DNA from: a virus
Virus record (IMG/VR): IMGVR_UViG_3300035181_001319
Location: 1 to 62,841 of that record
Reading direction: 5' to 3' (one strand)
Length of the DNA stretch: 62,841 bases
Part shown: one piece after another, positions 23,891-30,458 of the stretch
Numbering within the stretch: position 1 is the first letter of the stretch
Layout of the letters: the number at the start of each line of letters is the position of its first letter
Program-made: the position numbers and the translations under genes
The notes under the pieces: generated by a model
Told to the model about the DNA's origin: nothing
The model's input: the letters and a program-made list of their open reading frames with translations, nothing else
The model's database searches: none

Positions 23891-23974
23891 TCAGAAGCTC
23901 TGTCGGAACGTCGTAAAGCGGTCCATCCGGATCATACGGCGCTCGGTCAGAGCTTCGGCATAGCTATGTGGCAC
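23891..23974 (-). CDS. possible small peptide gene (27 aa), GTG start
   Basis: GTG 23974 follows GGAG at six bases and is open to TGA 23891. The peptide MPHSYAEALTERRMIRMDRF plus seven more residues is helical and arginine-rich. The support is only the ribosome site and its fit in the gap, so it may not be translated. Confidence 0.3.
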   Translation of the reverse strand: MPHSYAEALTERRMIRMDRFTTFRQSF

Positions 23975-23979
23975 GTTGT

Positions 23980-24008
23980 GCTCCGGAGCACCGAAAGCGC
24001 TCCGGAGC
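23980..24008. promoter_or_regulatory. tandem 10-bp palindromes GCTCCGGAGC
   Basis: Two identical palindromes at 23980-23989 and 23999-24008, centres 19 bases apart, nearly two helical turns. The pair can also fold as one hairpin. In the plus direction it is followed by CTTTTT as in a terminator, but genes here run leftward. An operator pair or an antisense-direction terminator are both possible. Confidence 0.45.
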
Positions 24009-24014
24009 GGCTTT

Positions 24015-24215
24015 TTACTTCTTGGTTTTACGCAGCCTGTAGGTGCACTCTGCAAGGTTCATGTGATGAACACCATTCCATGGACGCCCATAGGTTGTTT
24101 GGCCATCTGGGCTGCAATATTCCACATAGTAGTTGTGGGTTTTGGAGTGGGTGTTCTCGAAAGCTGCCCGCTTGTTTGCACCTGCATGTGTTTTGAACAC
24201 TTGCTTGAGCAACAT
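24015..24215 (-). CDS. small basic protein (66 aa)
   Basis: The start ATG 24215 lies three bases after the upstream stop. The protein is basic and aromatic (HNYYVEYCSPDGQTTYGRPW) with a KTKK C-terminus. Unknown function. Confidence 0.55.
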   Translation of the reverse strand: MLLKQVFKTHAGANKRAAFENTHSKTHNYYVEYCSPDGQTTYGRPWNGVHHMNLAECTYRLRKTKK

Positions 24216-24218
24216 AGC

Positions 24219-24560
24219 CTAGTTCTCCACCTCGACCAGTGTGTAGCCGGAGCGCTCGTCAGCGATGAACCGTTGGCCCATCATGGTCAGCTTCTTGATG
24301 TTCTCGACCGGGATGGAACGAAAGCCTTTCCTGTCCATGGCATAGACAGACAGCAGGCCGTGATCTTTGGGATCATAGCCCATCGATCTGCCTTTGGTGC
24401 CTTTGGTCACACCCGTCCGGCAGGTCATGTGATCCAGTGCACCGTTTGACCGGCGGACAAACTCGACCGCAAAGATCAGGCCGGTTTCACGAGCTTTCTC
24501 GACGAACTGCTGCAGGGTCATTTTGCGGGGCAGGCGTTTCGTCTTGGTCGTCTTGGTCAT
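24219..24560 (-). CDS. phage protein with MTCRTGVTKG signature (113 aa)
   Basis: The segment DHMTCRTGVTKGTKGRSMGYDP followed by GLLSVYAMDRKGFRSIPVENIKKL matches a widespread phage family of small beta-barrel proteins, which I recognise only by pattern; it resembles DUF2693-type sequences. The basic N-terminus (KTTKTKRLPRK) suggests nucleic-acid binding. It overlaps its upstream neighbour by 4 bases. Confidence 0.6.
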   Translation of the reverse strand: MTKTTKTKRLPRKMTLQQFVEKARETGLIFAVEFVRRSNGALDHMTCRTGVTKGTKGRSMGYDPKDHGLLSVYAMDRKGFRSIPVENIKKLTMMGQRFIADERSGYTLVEVEN

Positions 24561-24862
24561 GACAGTTGCTCCTTTGTCATGGGTTGCAGGTACAGTGTGG
24601 TGATGAAGTGGCCTTTGCAGTTGAGCAGGGTCATCTTCAGTGGTTCATCAGTATGCTTGCTCATCCACCACCACGATTTGGCACGGTCGAATGAAGCATG
24701 CAGGCGTTTTGGAAGGGCGGCTTTTATTGCCTGGAAATCTGGCATGACCAGCTGGCCATTGTCCAGGAACCCCATCATGCCAGTTGCCGGTGTGCTGGCA
24801 ATGAAGGTCTTGTTCATGCCTTTGGGGTCACCAGACCAGTTGAGGAGAAAGCGCAGGGTCAT
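24557..24862 (-). CDS. hypothetical protein (101 aa)
   Basis: ATG 24862 overlaps the end of the upstream gene by 4 bases. The protein ends LYLQPMTKEQL, and a similar VTVYLKPFVNGKD ends its upstream neighbour, so the two may be distant relatives (FITTLYLQP against IVTVYLKPF). Function unknown. Confidence 0.55.
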   Translation of the reverse strand: MTLRFLLNWSGDPKGMNKTFIASTPATGMMGFLDNGQLVMPDFQAIKAALPKRLHASFDRAKSWWWMSKHTDEPLKMTLLNCKGHFITTLYLQPMTKEQLS

Positions 24863-25284
24863 TGGATCGGGTCCTTGCCGTTCACGAAGGGTTTGAGGTA
24901 GACAGTAACAATGGCTTGGCGGTCAGCATTTGTTCCGACATTCAGGTCGAATTCCAAGGCGGTGTATGGGTTGGTCCGGTTTTTGCGACGCACTGGCGCA
25001 ACACCGCTTGCCTCAAAGCGGGCATAGGATTTGCGCCAGTCACTTAGGTGAGCAAAGCATTTAGCCACAAAGGACATGTCGGGCTTGTAGAACCTGCCTT
25101 CGTGCTCTGTGCAGTCATGCACTTTGGGCGCAAAGACCCCAGGTTGATGCAAGGTAGCATCTCCTATTGGAACATTAGTCTTGGACTGGACAATCGCGGG
25201 CACCATAGACGCATAGGTCTTGGTGTAGATGAAGAGCGGATCGCGAGCATCAACCCACGTTATCCTATAGGATAACTTTGACAT
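24859..25284 (-). CDS. hypothetical protein (141 aa)
   Basis: ATG 25284 is placed directly after the TGA of the upstream gene with GAGGAA before it; the ORF upstream of this start covers another gene. A central basic segment (VRRKNRTNPYTALEF) and a C-terminal strand VTVYLKPF are visible. It may be paralogous in its last part to the 24557 protein. Confidence 0.55.
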   Translation of the reverse strand: MSKLSYRITWVDARDPLFIYTKTYASMVPAIVQSKTNVPIGDATLHQPGVFAPKVHDCTEHEGRFYKPDMSFVAKCFAHLSDWRKSYARFEASGVAPVRRKNRTNPYTALEFDLNVGTNADRQAIVTVYLKPFVNGKDPIQ

Positions 25285-25286
25285 TT

Positions 25287-25658
25287 TCAGTTCCTCAACG
25301 GACGCTTTTGGGCAATGACTTGCATCACCGGCTCTACGGACTGGGATATGAAGTAGGACACAACTGCAAACTCCAACACAGTAGTCGCCCTTGCCGAGTC
25401 GACTACCTTGTGCCGGTGAGTGGTCTGTAGGGACAAGAGCGGAAGCTTGCAGGAGTAGGCCTCTTCGTAGCTCTCCACGATGTCGGCCCACATGTCTTTG
25501 GCGATTGCCTCGACGTGCTTTGTGGCGTAGGAGGTGGCCACGCGGCTGCACTGGGGACTGGCCAGGAGCTCGAGGTCCGCATCCTCGTGCTCGTCGTTGG
25601 CCTCGTAGACGTCTTCACTGGTGGCCCCGTGGTATACCCATACGTGTGCTTTTATCAT
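25287..25658 (-). CDS. hypothetical protein (123 aa)
   Basis: Begins MIKAHVWVYHGATSEDVYEA, acidic in the first third (NDEHEDADLELL), then helical. No known family. It is followed at once by the 24859-25284 gene. Confidence 0.55.
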   Translation of the reverse strand: MIKAHVWVYHGATSEDVYEANDEHEDADLELLASPQCSRVATSYATKHVEAIAKDMWADIVESYEEAYSCKLPLLSLQTTHRHKVVDSARATTVLEFAVVSYFISQSVEPVMQVIAQKRPLRN

Positions 25659-25663
25659 GGCCG

Positions 25664-25891
25664 TTACTCCAGTTTGCCGTCACATGTCAGGTTGTGCATC
25701 AAGCACTCGCCAAACTCTTTGGCCGCTTCCGCGTAGGTCAGGTGCAGCTTGACGTGCTTGTGGTAGATCACACCGAAGCGGTTCAGCTTGGACCGCGTGG
25801 CACAGGTAACGAGCTGGAGCGGGAAGACCAGCGTGGTGACTTCATAGAGCACGTCAATGTGGACGTGAGGAGCTTCGGTATCGTGCATCAC
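25664..25891 (-). CDS. hypothetical protein (75 aa)
   Basis: Short alpha/beta protein with several histidines (HDTEAPHVHIDV, YHKHVKLHLTYAEAAKEF). The ribosome site is weak (GAGAAAG). Unknown function. Confidence 0.5.
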   Translation of the reverse strand: MMHDTEAPHVHIDVLYEVTTLVFPLQLVTCATRSKLNRFGVIYHKHVKLHLTYAEAAKEFGECLMHNLTCDGKLE

Positions 25892-25911
25892 ACTTTCTCG
25901 CTTTCTTTGTG

Positions 25912-26217
25912 TTAGACAGGGAACTCAGCTTTATCGGTGGCCTTACCAGACCAGCAGGCCAGTCGGCCGCTACAGGTCTGGAGCAGGTAGGAACCGTCGG
26001 CCATGGCCCAGTAGCCATACACGCCAGCGCCTTTCGGCATGCCCAAGTCTTTGGTCAACTTGTCAGCCGGAATGTCCTCACGGGAGCCGTAGCCTTTGGG
26101 GTTGAAGGCTTTCATCCTCTCTTCGTTTGCCATGTAGCTTTCCATGCCGTGAGGTTCAATCTTGAAGATCTCTTGGCAGTAGGCTGCGATGTAGGTGGCT
26201 GCGGTTTTGGCATGCAT
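25912..26217 (-). CDS. hypothetical protein (101 aa)
   Basis: Starts one base after the TGA of the upstream gene. Contains GSREDIPADKLTKDLGMPKGAG and a C-terminal segment GSYLLQTCSGRLACWSGK. Not recognised. Confidence 0.55.
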   Translation of the reverse strand: MHAKTAATYIAAYCQEIFKIEPHGMESYMANEERMKAFNPKGYGSREDIPADKLTKDLGMPKGAGVYGYWAMADGSYLLQTCSGRLACWSGKATDKAEFPV

Positions 26218-26218
26218 G

Positions 26219-26557
26219 TCAGTCAGCCCTCAAGTCGGTGGTTGCCTCGATGCCCGCTTCGGCCAGGACTTTGGCAAAGGCTTTGGCGGCTTGTTGGTAG
26301 GTGGCCATGCTTTGTGTCGAGCGGTGACCGGGGCACCAGAATTGCCAGCCTTTCGGATAGCCCTTGTCGCCGTAGGTGTTGCTCGCGTTCGTATTGTTCA
26401 GCTGCTTGCGGCAGTGACGAGCCAGAGGAGAGGTGCCAGAGATGGTGACCCAGGCAAAGCCACAGGGAAACCAGTGATGAGTGGGAGAAGCTTCTTCAGC
26501 TTCAGCTGCCAGCTTTGCAGCTGCGTGTGCGCGTTTCAGCAGGTCTTCATAGTCCAT
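26219..26557 (-). CDS. conserved phage protein with WQFWCPG motif (112 aa)
   Basis: The sequence HWFPCGFAWVTISGTSPLARHCRK followed by GYPKGWQFWCPG and a helical A-rich C-terminus matches a small family often seen in phages, with no assigned function that I know. It is the first gene after the promoter at 26605-26633. Confidence 0.6.
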   Translation of the reverse strand: MDYEDLLKRAHAAAKLAAEAEEASPTHHWFPCGFAWVTISGTSPLARHCRKQLNNTNASNTYGDKGYPKGWQFWCPGHRSTQSMATYQQAAKAFAKVLAEAGIEATTDLRAD

Positions 26558-26604
26558 GGTCGTGTGCTCCAGTTAGGTTGCTTGGTTGCTTGGTTACTTG
26601 ATTG

Positions 26605-26633
26605 ATTGTGTCGCGTATGCTTGGACTTGTAAA
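26605..26633 (-). promoter_or_regulatory. sigma70-like promoter, related copy C
   Basis: Minus strand TTTACA (26633-26628), 17-base spacer, CACAAT (26610-26605). The -35 and spacing are the same as in the promoters at 4609-4649 and 11300-11339, though the TTAGTCATGG trailer is absent. It lies about 48 bases upstream of ATG 26557. Confidence 0.55.
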
Positions 26634-26645
26634 TGCAGCGTGCAC

Positions 26646-26816
26646 TTATTTCGCCCAGAAATCACCGACGAAGGGAATGACTTGGGCAAAGTAGCCAGTC
26701 CAGTGGTAGATAGTGTAACCGATCGCACAGACGACCAGTGCATAGTCCACGAGTGCAGTTGCCCTCGTGTGCTTGTGAGTGATGCCACACTCGGCTTTTA
26801 CGTATCCGCTTGACAT
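26646..26816 (-). CDS. small membrane protein (56 aa)
   Basis: ATG 26816 is the start that gives a plausible protein, with AAGGA upstream; the long ORF beyond it runs through the iteron region. One hydrophobic segment (LVDYALVVCAIGYTIYHW) and a second amphipathic one (YFAQVIPFVGDFW). Inner-membrane location is inferred. Confidence 0.55.
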   Translation of the reverse strand: MSSGYVKAECGITHKHTRATALVDYALVVCAIGYTIYHWTGYFAQVIPFVGDFWAK

Positions 26817-27346
26817 GGTTGACTGGTTCCTTGGATAGACGTACCTGAGGTGCGTCGGTTTAGAGGTTGGTAGAGAGGGGAAACCTGACCGACGCACCTT
26901 GAGGATTGCCGACAGTAAGGGGTGCTTCCGTAAGTGTCTGTTTTTATTGCCTTTTGACTCGGCCGACCGTGAAAAACGACAAAAAGTGTTTATGATGTGT
27001 GGGCACGTGTGTGCGTATGCGTCATACATTAATTTTCATTTAAGGTAGGTCGGTATAGTCGAAGGTAGCAAAAACAGGCACTTAGACAGTTTTCAAGGTC
27101 GGCTTTCCATGGTTAAGGTGCGTCGATTTTCTTCAAGGTGCGTCGGTGGTTTTTTGCCCTTGAAGCTCTGAGACAAGCACTGGTCGATTTTTGGTATTGC
27201 TGGGTGTGGATGGTCTACCCACGCCATCAGCTCACAAGTCGCCAAAAACCCATGCTTCAAGCATGAAAAGTTGCCCACGTACACACGGCTTGTGCAAGTT
27301 AGCTAGCCGTGCGACGCACCTAAGGTGCGTCGCTCCAGCGTGTTGT
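26817..27346. repeat. iteron-like repeats of GGTGCGTCG in a gene-free region
   Basis: This 530-base region holds six copies of AGGTGCGTCG[G/A/C]. They are at 26848 (+), 26889 (-), 27115 (+), 27135 (+), 27311 (-) and 27323 (+), with degenerate forms at 27042 and 27094. The 27115/27135 copies are direct repeats 20 bases apart, and 27311-27333 is a perfect 11-bp palindrome with a one-base centre. A seventh copy lies at 30471 (-). A/T-rich stretches lie between them. Such an array suits a replication origin or a cooperative regulator-binding region. A 270-codon plus-strand frame reaching into it has no ribosome site. Confidence 0.6.
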
Positions 27347-27907
27347 TCATGCTTGGCCAGCCGGCTCTTTCGGCACTTCGGTGCTGGACTTAGCGGCTTG
27401 AGCCGCTGCAACCACTTGCTTGATCGCCGCCGGTTTCCGCCGAGCCGGGACGTTCACACCATCACGGCGCAGGTCCATCGCGATGCTGGCAACCGACCGT
27501 TCGGTCGTCTTGGCATCCCAGTAAGTGTCCCGCACCGTCTTGACGATGTCCTTGTAAGGCATTTCGGTCTGGAGCAAGTCCATCACCATCACACCGATCG
27601 CCCCACGCGGCGACTTGGGCCGGTTTGTTTCAAGGGCGACCGGCATTTCGGCCGGTTTTTCGGCACCAGTGTCCGGCTCGTCCGTGCTCGGCGCCAAGTT
27701 GGGCAGCTGCTCCGACACATCATCGTCGGCATACTGGGGATCGCTCGCCGGCGGCAAGTTCGGCTCGGCTGCTTCGGGCTCTTCGTAATACGTCTTCAGC
27801 AGCGTCTCAAGGTCCGAGCGGCTGCGCTTCCAAGAGTCAAGCGGTTGCTTGCCCTCAAGGATACGATAGCCATTCAGGTGCTGCAGCAGTTCTTTGGTCG
27901 GGATCAT
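27347..27907 (-). CDS. protein with acidic linker and small DNA-binding-like domain (186 aa)
   Basis: ATG 27907 preceded by AAAGGAG. N-terminal 40 residues form a helical unit, followed by a Pro/Glu/Asp-rich linker (about 42-98). The recurring domain follows near 100-155 (MVMDLLQTEMPYKDIVKTV, A-K-T-T-E-R-S-V-A-S-I-A-x-D-L-R-R-D-G), then a basic Ala-rich tail. Lying next to the iteron array, it is the best candidate to bind it, but this is inference. Confidence 0.65.
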   Translation of the reverse strand: MIPTKELLQHLNGYRILEGKQPLDSWKRSRSDLETLLKTYYEEPEAAEPNLPPASDPQYADDDVSEQLPNLAPSTDEPDTGAEKPAEMPVALETNRPKSPRGAIGVMVMDLLQTEMPYKDIVKTVRDTYWDAKTTERSVASIAMDLRRDGVNVPARRKPAAIKQVVAAAQAAKSSTEVPKEPAGQA

Positions 27908-28017
27908 GACAGTCTCCTTTGGGTTGATCGTGATTTCACAGTATCACACTTTCTCAGGCTTGTGTCATTGCTTCAGTCAAACGACACAAATGTGATTGAC
28001 TGAAGCAATGTTCCATG
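27908..28017 (-). promoter_or_regulatory. promoter and 15-bp inverted repeat upstream of 27347-27907
   Basis: A perfect inverted repeat CATTGCTTCAGTCAA / TTGACTGAAGCAATG (27966-27980 with 27996-28010) is separated by 15 bases. Just inside it on the minus strand is ATGACA-N17-GATACT, a plausible promoter. The dyad could be an operator or, as RNA, a strong hairpin ending the upstream transcript; no T-run follows. Confidence 0.5.
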
Positions 28018-28239
28018 CTAGTCCTGCATGAACCGCTCGAGGGCAGCAGACAGGTCTTCCACAGTGCCGTCGGGAAGCAGTCCCCACACGCGACCCCACT
28101 GGTCGGCATAGGCCTTGCCCTTGTAGTGGGGGTAGTCATTCGACTGAGCCAAGGGGCTGACCAGTCGTTGCTTGTGATCCAGCACAGTGTTCTCGTCAAG
28201 GATTTGCTTGGACCGGTCGTGGCGTTCAATGAGGTTCAT
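28018..28239 (-). CDS. hypothetical protein (73 aa) behind leader copy 1
   Basis: ATG 28239 is preceded by GGAGAAG, the last part of leader element copy 1. The protein begins MNLIERHDRSKQILDEN and has GRVWGLLPDGTVEDLSAAL near the end. It is the last gene of a four-gene set whose members are separated by identical leader elements or overlaps. Confidence 0.6.
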   Translation of the reverse strand: MNLIERHDRSKQILDENTVLDHKQRLVSPLAQSNDYPHYKGKAYADQWGRVWGLLPDGTVEDLSAALERFMQD

Positions 28240-28245
28240 GGGTCT

Positions 28246-28314
28246 TCTCCAGTGGCTTGGCATCATCAGTGTGGGGAGAGCCACTCCCGCACAGACTGGC
28301 TTACGCCAGTTTCG
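28246..28314 (-). repeat. 69-bp structured leader element, copy 1
   Basis: As RNA (minus strand) it opens with hairpin ACTGGC-GUAA-GCCAGU, then CUGUGCGGGAGUGG / CUCUCCCCACAC pairings, and ends with CCACUGGAGA, the ribosome site of the 28239 start. It has the same length as copies 2 and 3. The GUAA loop is a GNRA tetraloop. Confidence 0.8.
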
Positions 28315-28315
28315 C

Positions 28316-28477
28316 CTACTGGTTCAAATCAAGGGGACTTTCCACTTTGTGAACCAGACTGGACAGGGTGTCAAGCACCATGTCAAAGTCGGAACTTTTT
28401 GCTGCCAGCTTCATGACAGCTTGCAAGACGGTCAGTTCTTCTTGCGTGAGGTTGAGTTGAAAGGGCTCTTCATACAT
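28316..28477 (-). CDS. small protein (53 aa) behind leader copy 2
   Basis: ATG 28477 follows GGAGAC of leader copy 2. The sequence MYEEPFQLNLTQEELTVLQA is helical and resembles the LTPEECVVLRTL segment of the 28539-28712 product, so the two are probably paralogues. Function unknown. Confidence 0.55.
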   Translation of the reverse strand: MYEEPFQLNLTQEELTVLQAVMKLAAKSSDFDMVLDTLSSLVHKVESPLDLNQ

Positions 28478-28483
28478 TGAAAG

Positions 28484-28552
28484 TCTCCAGTGGCTTGACA
28501 TCATCAGTGTGGGGAGAGCCACTCCCGCACAGAAGGGCTTACGCCCTTTTCG
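28484..28552 (-). repeat. 69-bp structured leader element, copy 2
   Basis: Same element as at 28246, but the first hairpin is AAGGGC-GUAA-GCCCUU: two base pairs are changed on both arms so that pairing is kept. The stop codon of the 28539-28712 gene (TAA) lies inside this hairpin loop region. Confidence 0.8.
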
Positions 28553-28712
28553 TCAGTTCAGGGAAGAGCTTGAAGACCAGCTCGTTGAAGGCCACTTCAT
28601 CGTAGTAGCCGTGGCCCAGTTCGTCGTTGTGCCAGTGGAACTCAATGAGGGTCCTCAGCACCACACACTCTTCAGGGGTAAGCCCCTCGATCAGCGAAGG
28701 ATCGTCATTCAT
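28539..28712 (-). CDS. small acidic protein (57 aa)
   Basis: ATG 28712 overlaps the TGA of the 28709 gene. The product MNDDPSLIEGLTPEECVVLR continues FHWHNDELGHGYYDEVAFNE and ends KRA. It shares an LTxEExxVL helix with the 28316 protein. Its stop lies inside leader copy 2. Confidence 0.55.
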   Translation of the reverse strand: MNDDPSLIEGLTPEECVVLRTLIEFHWHNDELGHGYYDEVAFNELVFKLFPELTKRA

Positions 28713-28966
28713 TCCCCATACCCCTTTGCCACCAGCTGCTCATCCACTTTGAGGAACTTGCACATCTTCTTGGCTTGTGACAGGAGGATCGTGGCGTTCA
28801 CGACATGGCCCCAGTTGATGTTTGCTATCATAAGCGGGGTGTCATAGTCCAGTTTCTCGAGGACAAGGGCAAGTCGGATGCGGAGCTCATTGCTGGCCGT
28901 GTTGTAGGCTTCGTGGGCTGTGGGCTTGTCATTGAACTCGGAAATCAATTCGTCAATCTTCTTCAT
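28709..28966 (-). CDS. hypothetical protein (85 aa) behind leader copy 3
   Basis: ATG 28966 follows GGAGAC of leader copy 3. Mostly helical (MKKIDELISEFNDK, then ELRIRLALVLEKL, NATILLSQAKKMCKF). Not recognised. Longer ORFs upstream read through the leader and are not real. Confidence 0.6.
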   Translation of the reverse strand: MKKIDELISEFNDKPTAHEAYNTASNELRIRLALVLEKLDYDTPLMIANINWGHVVNATILLSQAKKMCKFLKVDEQLVAKGYGE

Positions 28967-28972
28967 GGGTAG

Positions 28973-29041
28973 TCTCCAGTGGCTTGGCATCATCAGTGTG
29001 GGGAGAGCCACTCCCTCACAGACTGGCTTGCGCCAGTTTCG
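28973..29041 (-). repeat. 69-bp structured leader element, copy 3
   Basis: Same length and layout as copies 1 and 2. Its first hairpin is ACUGGC-GCAA-GCCAGU: the loop differs but is still GNRA. Copy 3 also has one change in the GUG-A-GGGAG part. Conservation of structure over sequence supports function as RNA. Confidence 0.8.
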
Positions 29042-29045
29042 CCAG

Positions 29046-29294
29046 TCATGCACTGTGTATGTTGCAGTCTTTCCACACCCCATCGGCATAGGTTTTCAGC
29101 CAGATGGAGGAGTGACGAATGGAGGGAAAACAGCCGGGCAAGTTGGAGTAGCGGGCAAACTTGACAATGCTGCCACAACCTGCAGCTTCTACCACCTGCC
29201 GCGCCTCCTCTTCGCTGGAGTAGTCTGCTTCTGCCCTTGTCTCCGCGTAGCGAAGGGGTTCATAACTCGTGACCTGATAGATGGGGGCATACAT
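29046..29294 (-). CDS. hypothetical protein (82 aa)
   Basis: Begins MYAPIYQVTSYEPLRYAETR; its acidic helix (SSEEEARQVVEAAG) and C-terminal aromatic strand (SIWLKTYADGVWKDC) suggest a small alpha/beta fold. It ends four bases before leader copy 3. Function unknown. Confidence 0.6.
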   Translation of the reverse strand: MYAPIYQVTSYEPLRYAETRAEADYSSEEEARQVVEAAGCGSIVKFARYSNLPGCFPSIRHSSIWLKTYADGVWKDCNIHSA

Positions 29295-29306
29295 GGGGAA
29301 GGCCTT

Positions 29307-29510
29307 TCAGATAAGGGACGGGGGACCGACTTGATAGACCATGTAGTCATGCAGCCTACCAAGCCAATGGACATCGTCGTCATGGCTGTCGAGAGCCTGT
29401 GAGATACACTCGATCTCGAGGGCAAGGCACTCCTTGACTGAAAAGGGCTCCATACCCTCAATGGCCCATGTCTCCACAAGGACCCGCTCATACTTGCGTT
29501 TGTTGTCCAT
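29307..29510 (-). CDS. hypothetical protein (67 aa)
   Basis: Starts one base after the stop of the 29512 gene. Helical with an acidic middle (LALEIECISQALDSHDDD). The last residues PSLI recall the SLI end of the upstream protein. Unknown. Confidence 0.55.
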   Translation of the reverse strand: MDNKRKYERVLVETWAIEGMEPFSVKECLALEIECISQALDSHDDDVHWLGRLHDYMVYQVGPPSLI

Positions 29511-29511
29511 T

Positions 29512-29778
29512 TCAGATAAGGGACAGCTGGAATTCAGGAGCTTCGAAGATGGGGAACATGGAGAGTTGGTCCTCGACAGGCTGAGAAATCACTGCCCTTG
29601 CCGAGGCAGCTGCAAGCTTGCCCGCCTTGCGAAAGTCGCGGGCCAAGGAGGCGACAGACTTGTGAGTGGTCTGCGCGGAGGGAAAGTATTCGCGAACCTT
29701 GTCTGCGATGTCTTTGTAGTCATGAGCCCCCTGCGACAGGAGATCGAGAACGCAAACGCTGATGTTACGATAGGTCAT
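29512..29778 (-). CDS. small DNA-binding-like protein (88 aa)
   Basis: ATG 29778 follows TGGAGC; the ORF upstream covers a hairpin. Nearly the whole protein is the recurring domain: ISVCVLDLLSQGAHDYKDIAD, then A-Q-T-T-H-K-S-V-A-S-L-A-R-D-F-R-K-A-G, ending in a hydrophobic tail (QLSMFPIFEAPEFQLSLI). It is closest to the domain in the 27347 protein. A regulator role is inferred. Confidence 0.65.
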   Translation of the reverse strand: MTYRNISVCVLDLLSQGAHDYKDIADKVREYFPSAQTTHKSVASLARDFRKAGKLAAASARAVISQPVEDQLSMFPIFEAPEFQLSLI

Positions 29779-29795
29779 GATTGATTGCTCCACTA

Positions 29796-29821
29796 AAGCC
29801 CACCACCGCGGTGGGCTTAAG
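29796..29821 (-). terminator. hairpin before 29778 start
   Basis: Stem AAGCCCAC / GTGGGCTT around CGCGGTG on the minus strand, followed by TAG rather than a long T-run. It separates the 29838 gene from the 29512 gene and may act as a weak terminator or leader structure. Confidence 0.45.
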
Positions 29822-29837
29822 ATATTCAACCTTTTAA

Positions 29838-30128
29838 TCAGAAGTTGACCGACTGACAGGCAACTTTGATAGATACCATTTTTCTTCTAAGGTCATCAGT
29901 CATGACTACCTGTCTAGACCAGTATGTGACTTTATTGTCACAGACCGTGATTTCTTTTTCGACTTGATAGGCTTGATCAAAGTCATCTCGGACCGAGATA
30001 GACAGTCTATCCAATAGACACCTATTCCTATAATGGTTAAGGTAAAATTGTACTATCTTGTCTTGACTTGGTACTCCTCCGGAGTATGGTTTCCTGGCTA
30101 CCCAGGAGGTATCATATATGTATGCCAT
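29838..30128 (-). CDS. hypothetical protein (96 aa), first leftward gene of the early region
   Basis: Begins MAYIYDTSWVARKPYSGGVP, basic and aromatic. The coding sequence is richer in A/T than its neighbours, with many rare-looking codons, which hints at a different origin. No clear ribosome site precedes it; a leaderless or downstream start is possible. Confidence 0.5.
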   Translation of the reverse strand: MAYIYDTSWVARKPYSGGVPSQDKIVQFYLNHYRNRCLLDRLSISVRDDFDQAYQVEKEITVCDNKVTYWSRQVVMTDDLRRKMVSIKVACQSVNF

Positions 30129-30458
30129 GATGTGTTAGTCTCTTGGTTCTACTGTGTGACTGGTCTGTCGTCTGTTTCATCGTTCGTATATATAAATTAG
30201 CCTGATTTCATTGCGAAGTACACACTGGCACCGGGGTCTCTGGGTGTCCTGTATGAAGGTTTTTACCTCAACTTTTCCCCAGACTTGTCAAAAAGCCCCT
30301 TGTCAAAAATAAAAATGGAAATTTGGCCTCAACTTTTCCCCAAACTGTATAACTGACAACAAGCTTAAGAACCTTGATGGCACAAAACACACCTCAAACA
30401 TTATAAGCTGATCAAGCTGACTGTCAAACATCCAAAAACCGGCAAAGGTTACACACGC
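30129..30458. promoter_or_regulatory. A/T-rich divergent region between early and late genes
   Basis: 330 bases without genes separate the leftward early region from the rightward late region. It holds two copies of CCTCAACTTTTCCCCA (30266-30281 and 30327-30342, 61 bases apart) and two copies of CTTGTCAAAAA (30284 and 30299, 15 bases apart). The latter read TTGACA on the minus strand. TATATATAC near 30190 (minus) and TATAAG near 30400 (plus) are possible -10 sites. I read it as the main early/late promoter switch. Confidence 0.55.

Noticed and set aside
27191-28003. 270-codon plus frame over the iteron region and the 27347 gene
   Set aside because: Runs against a gene with a clear AAAGGAG start and through the repeat array; shadow.
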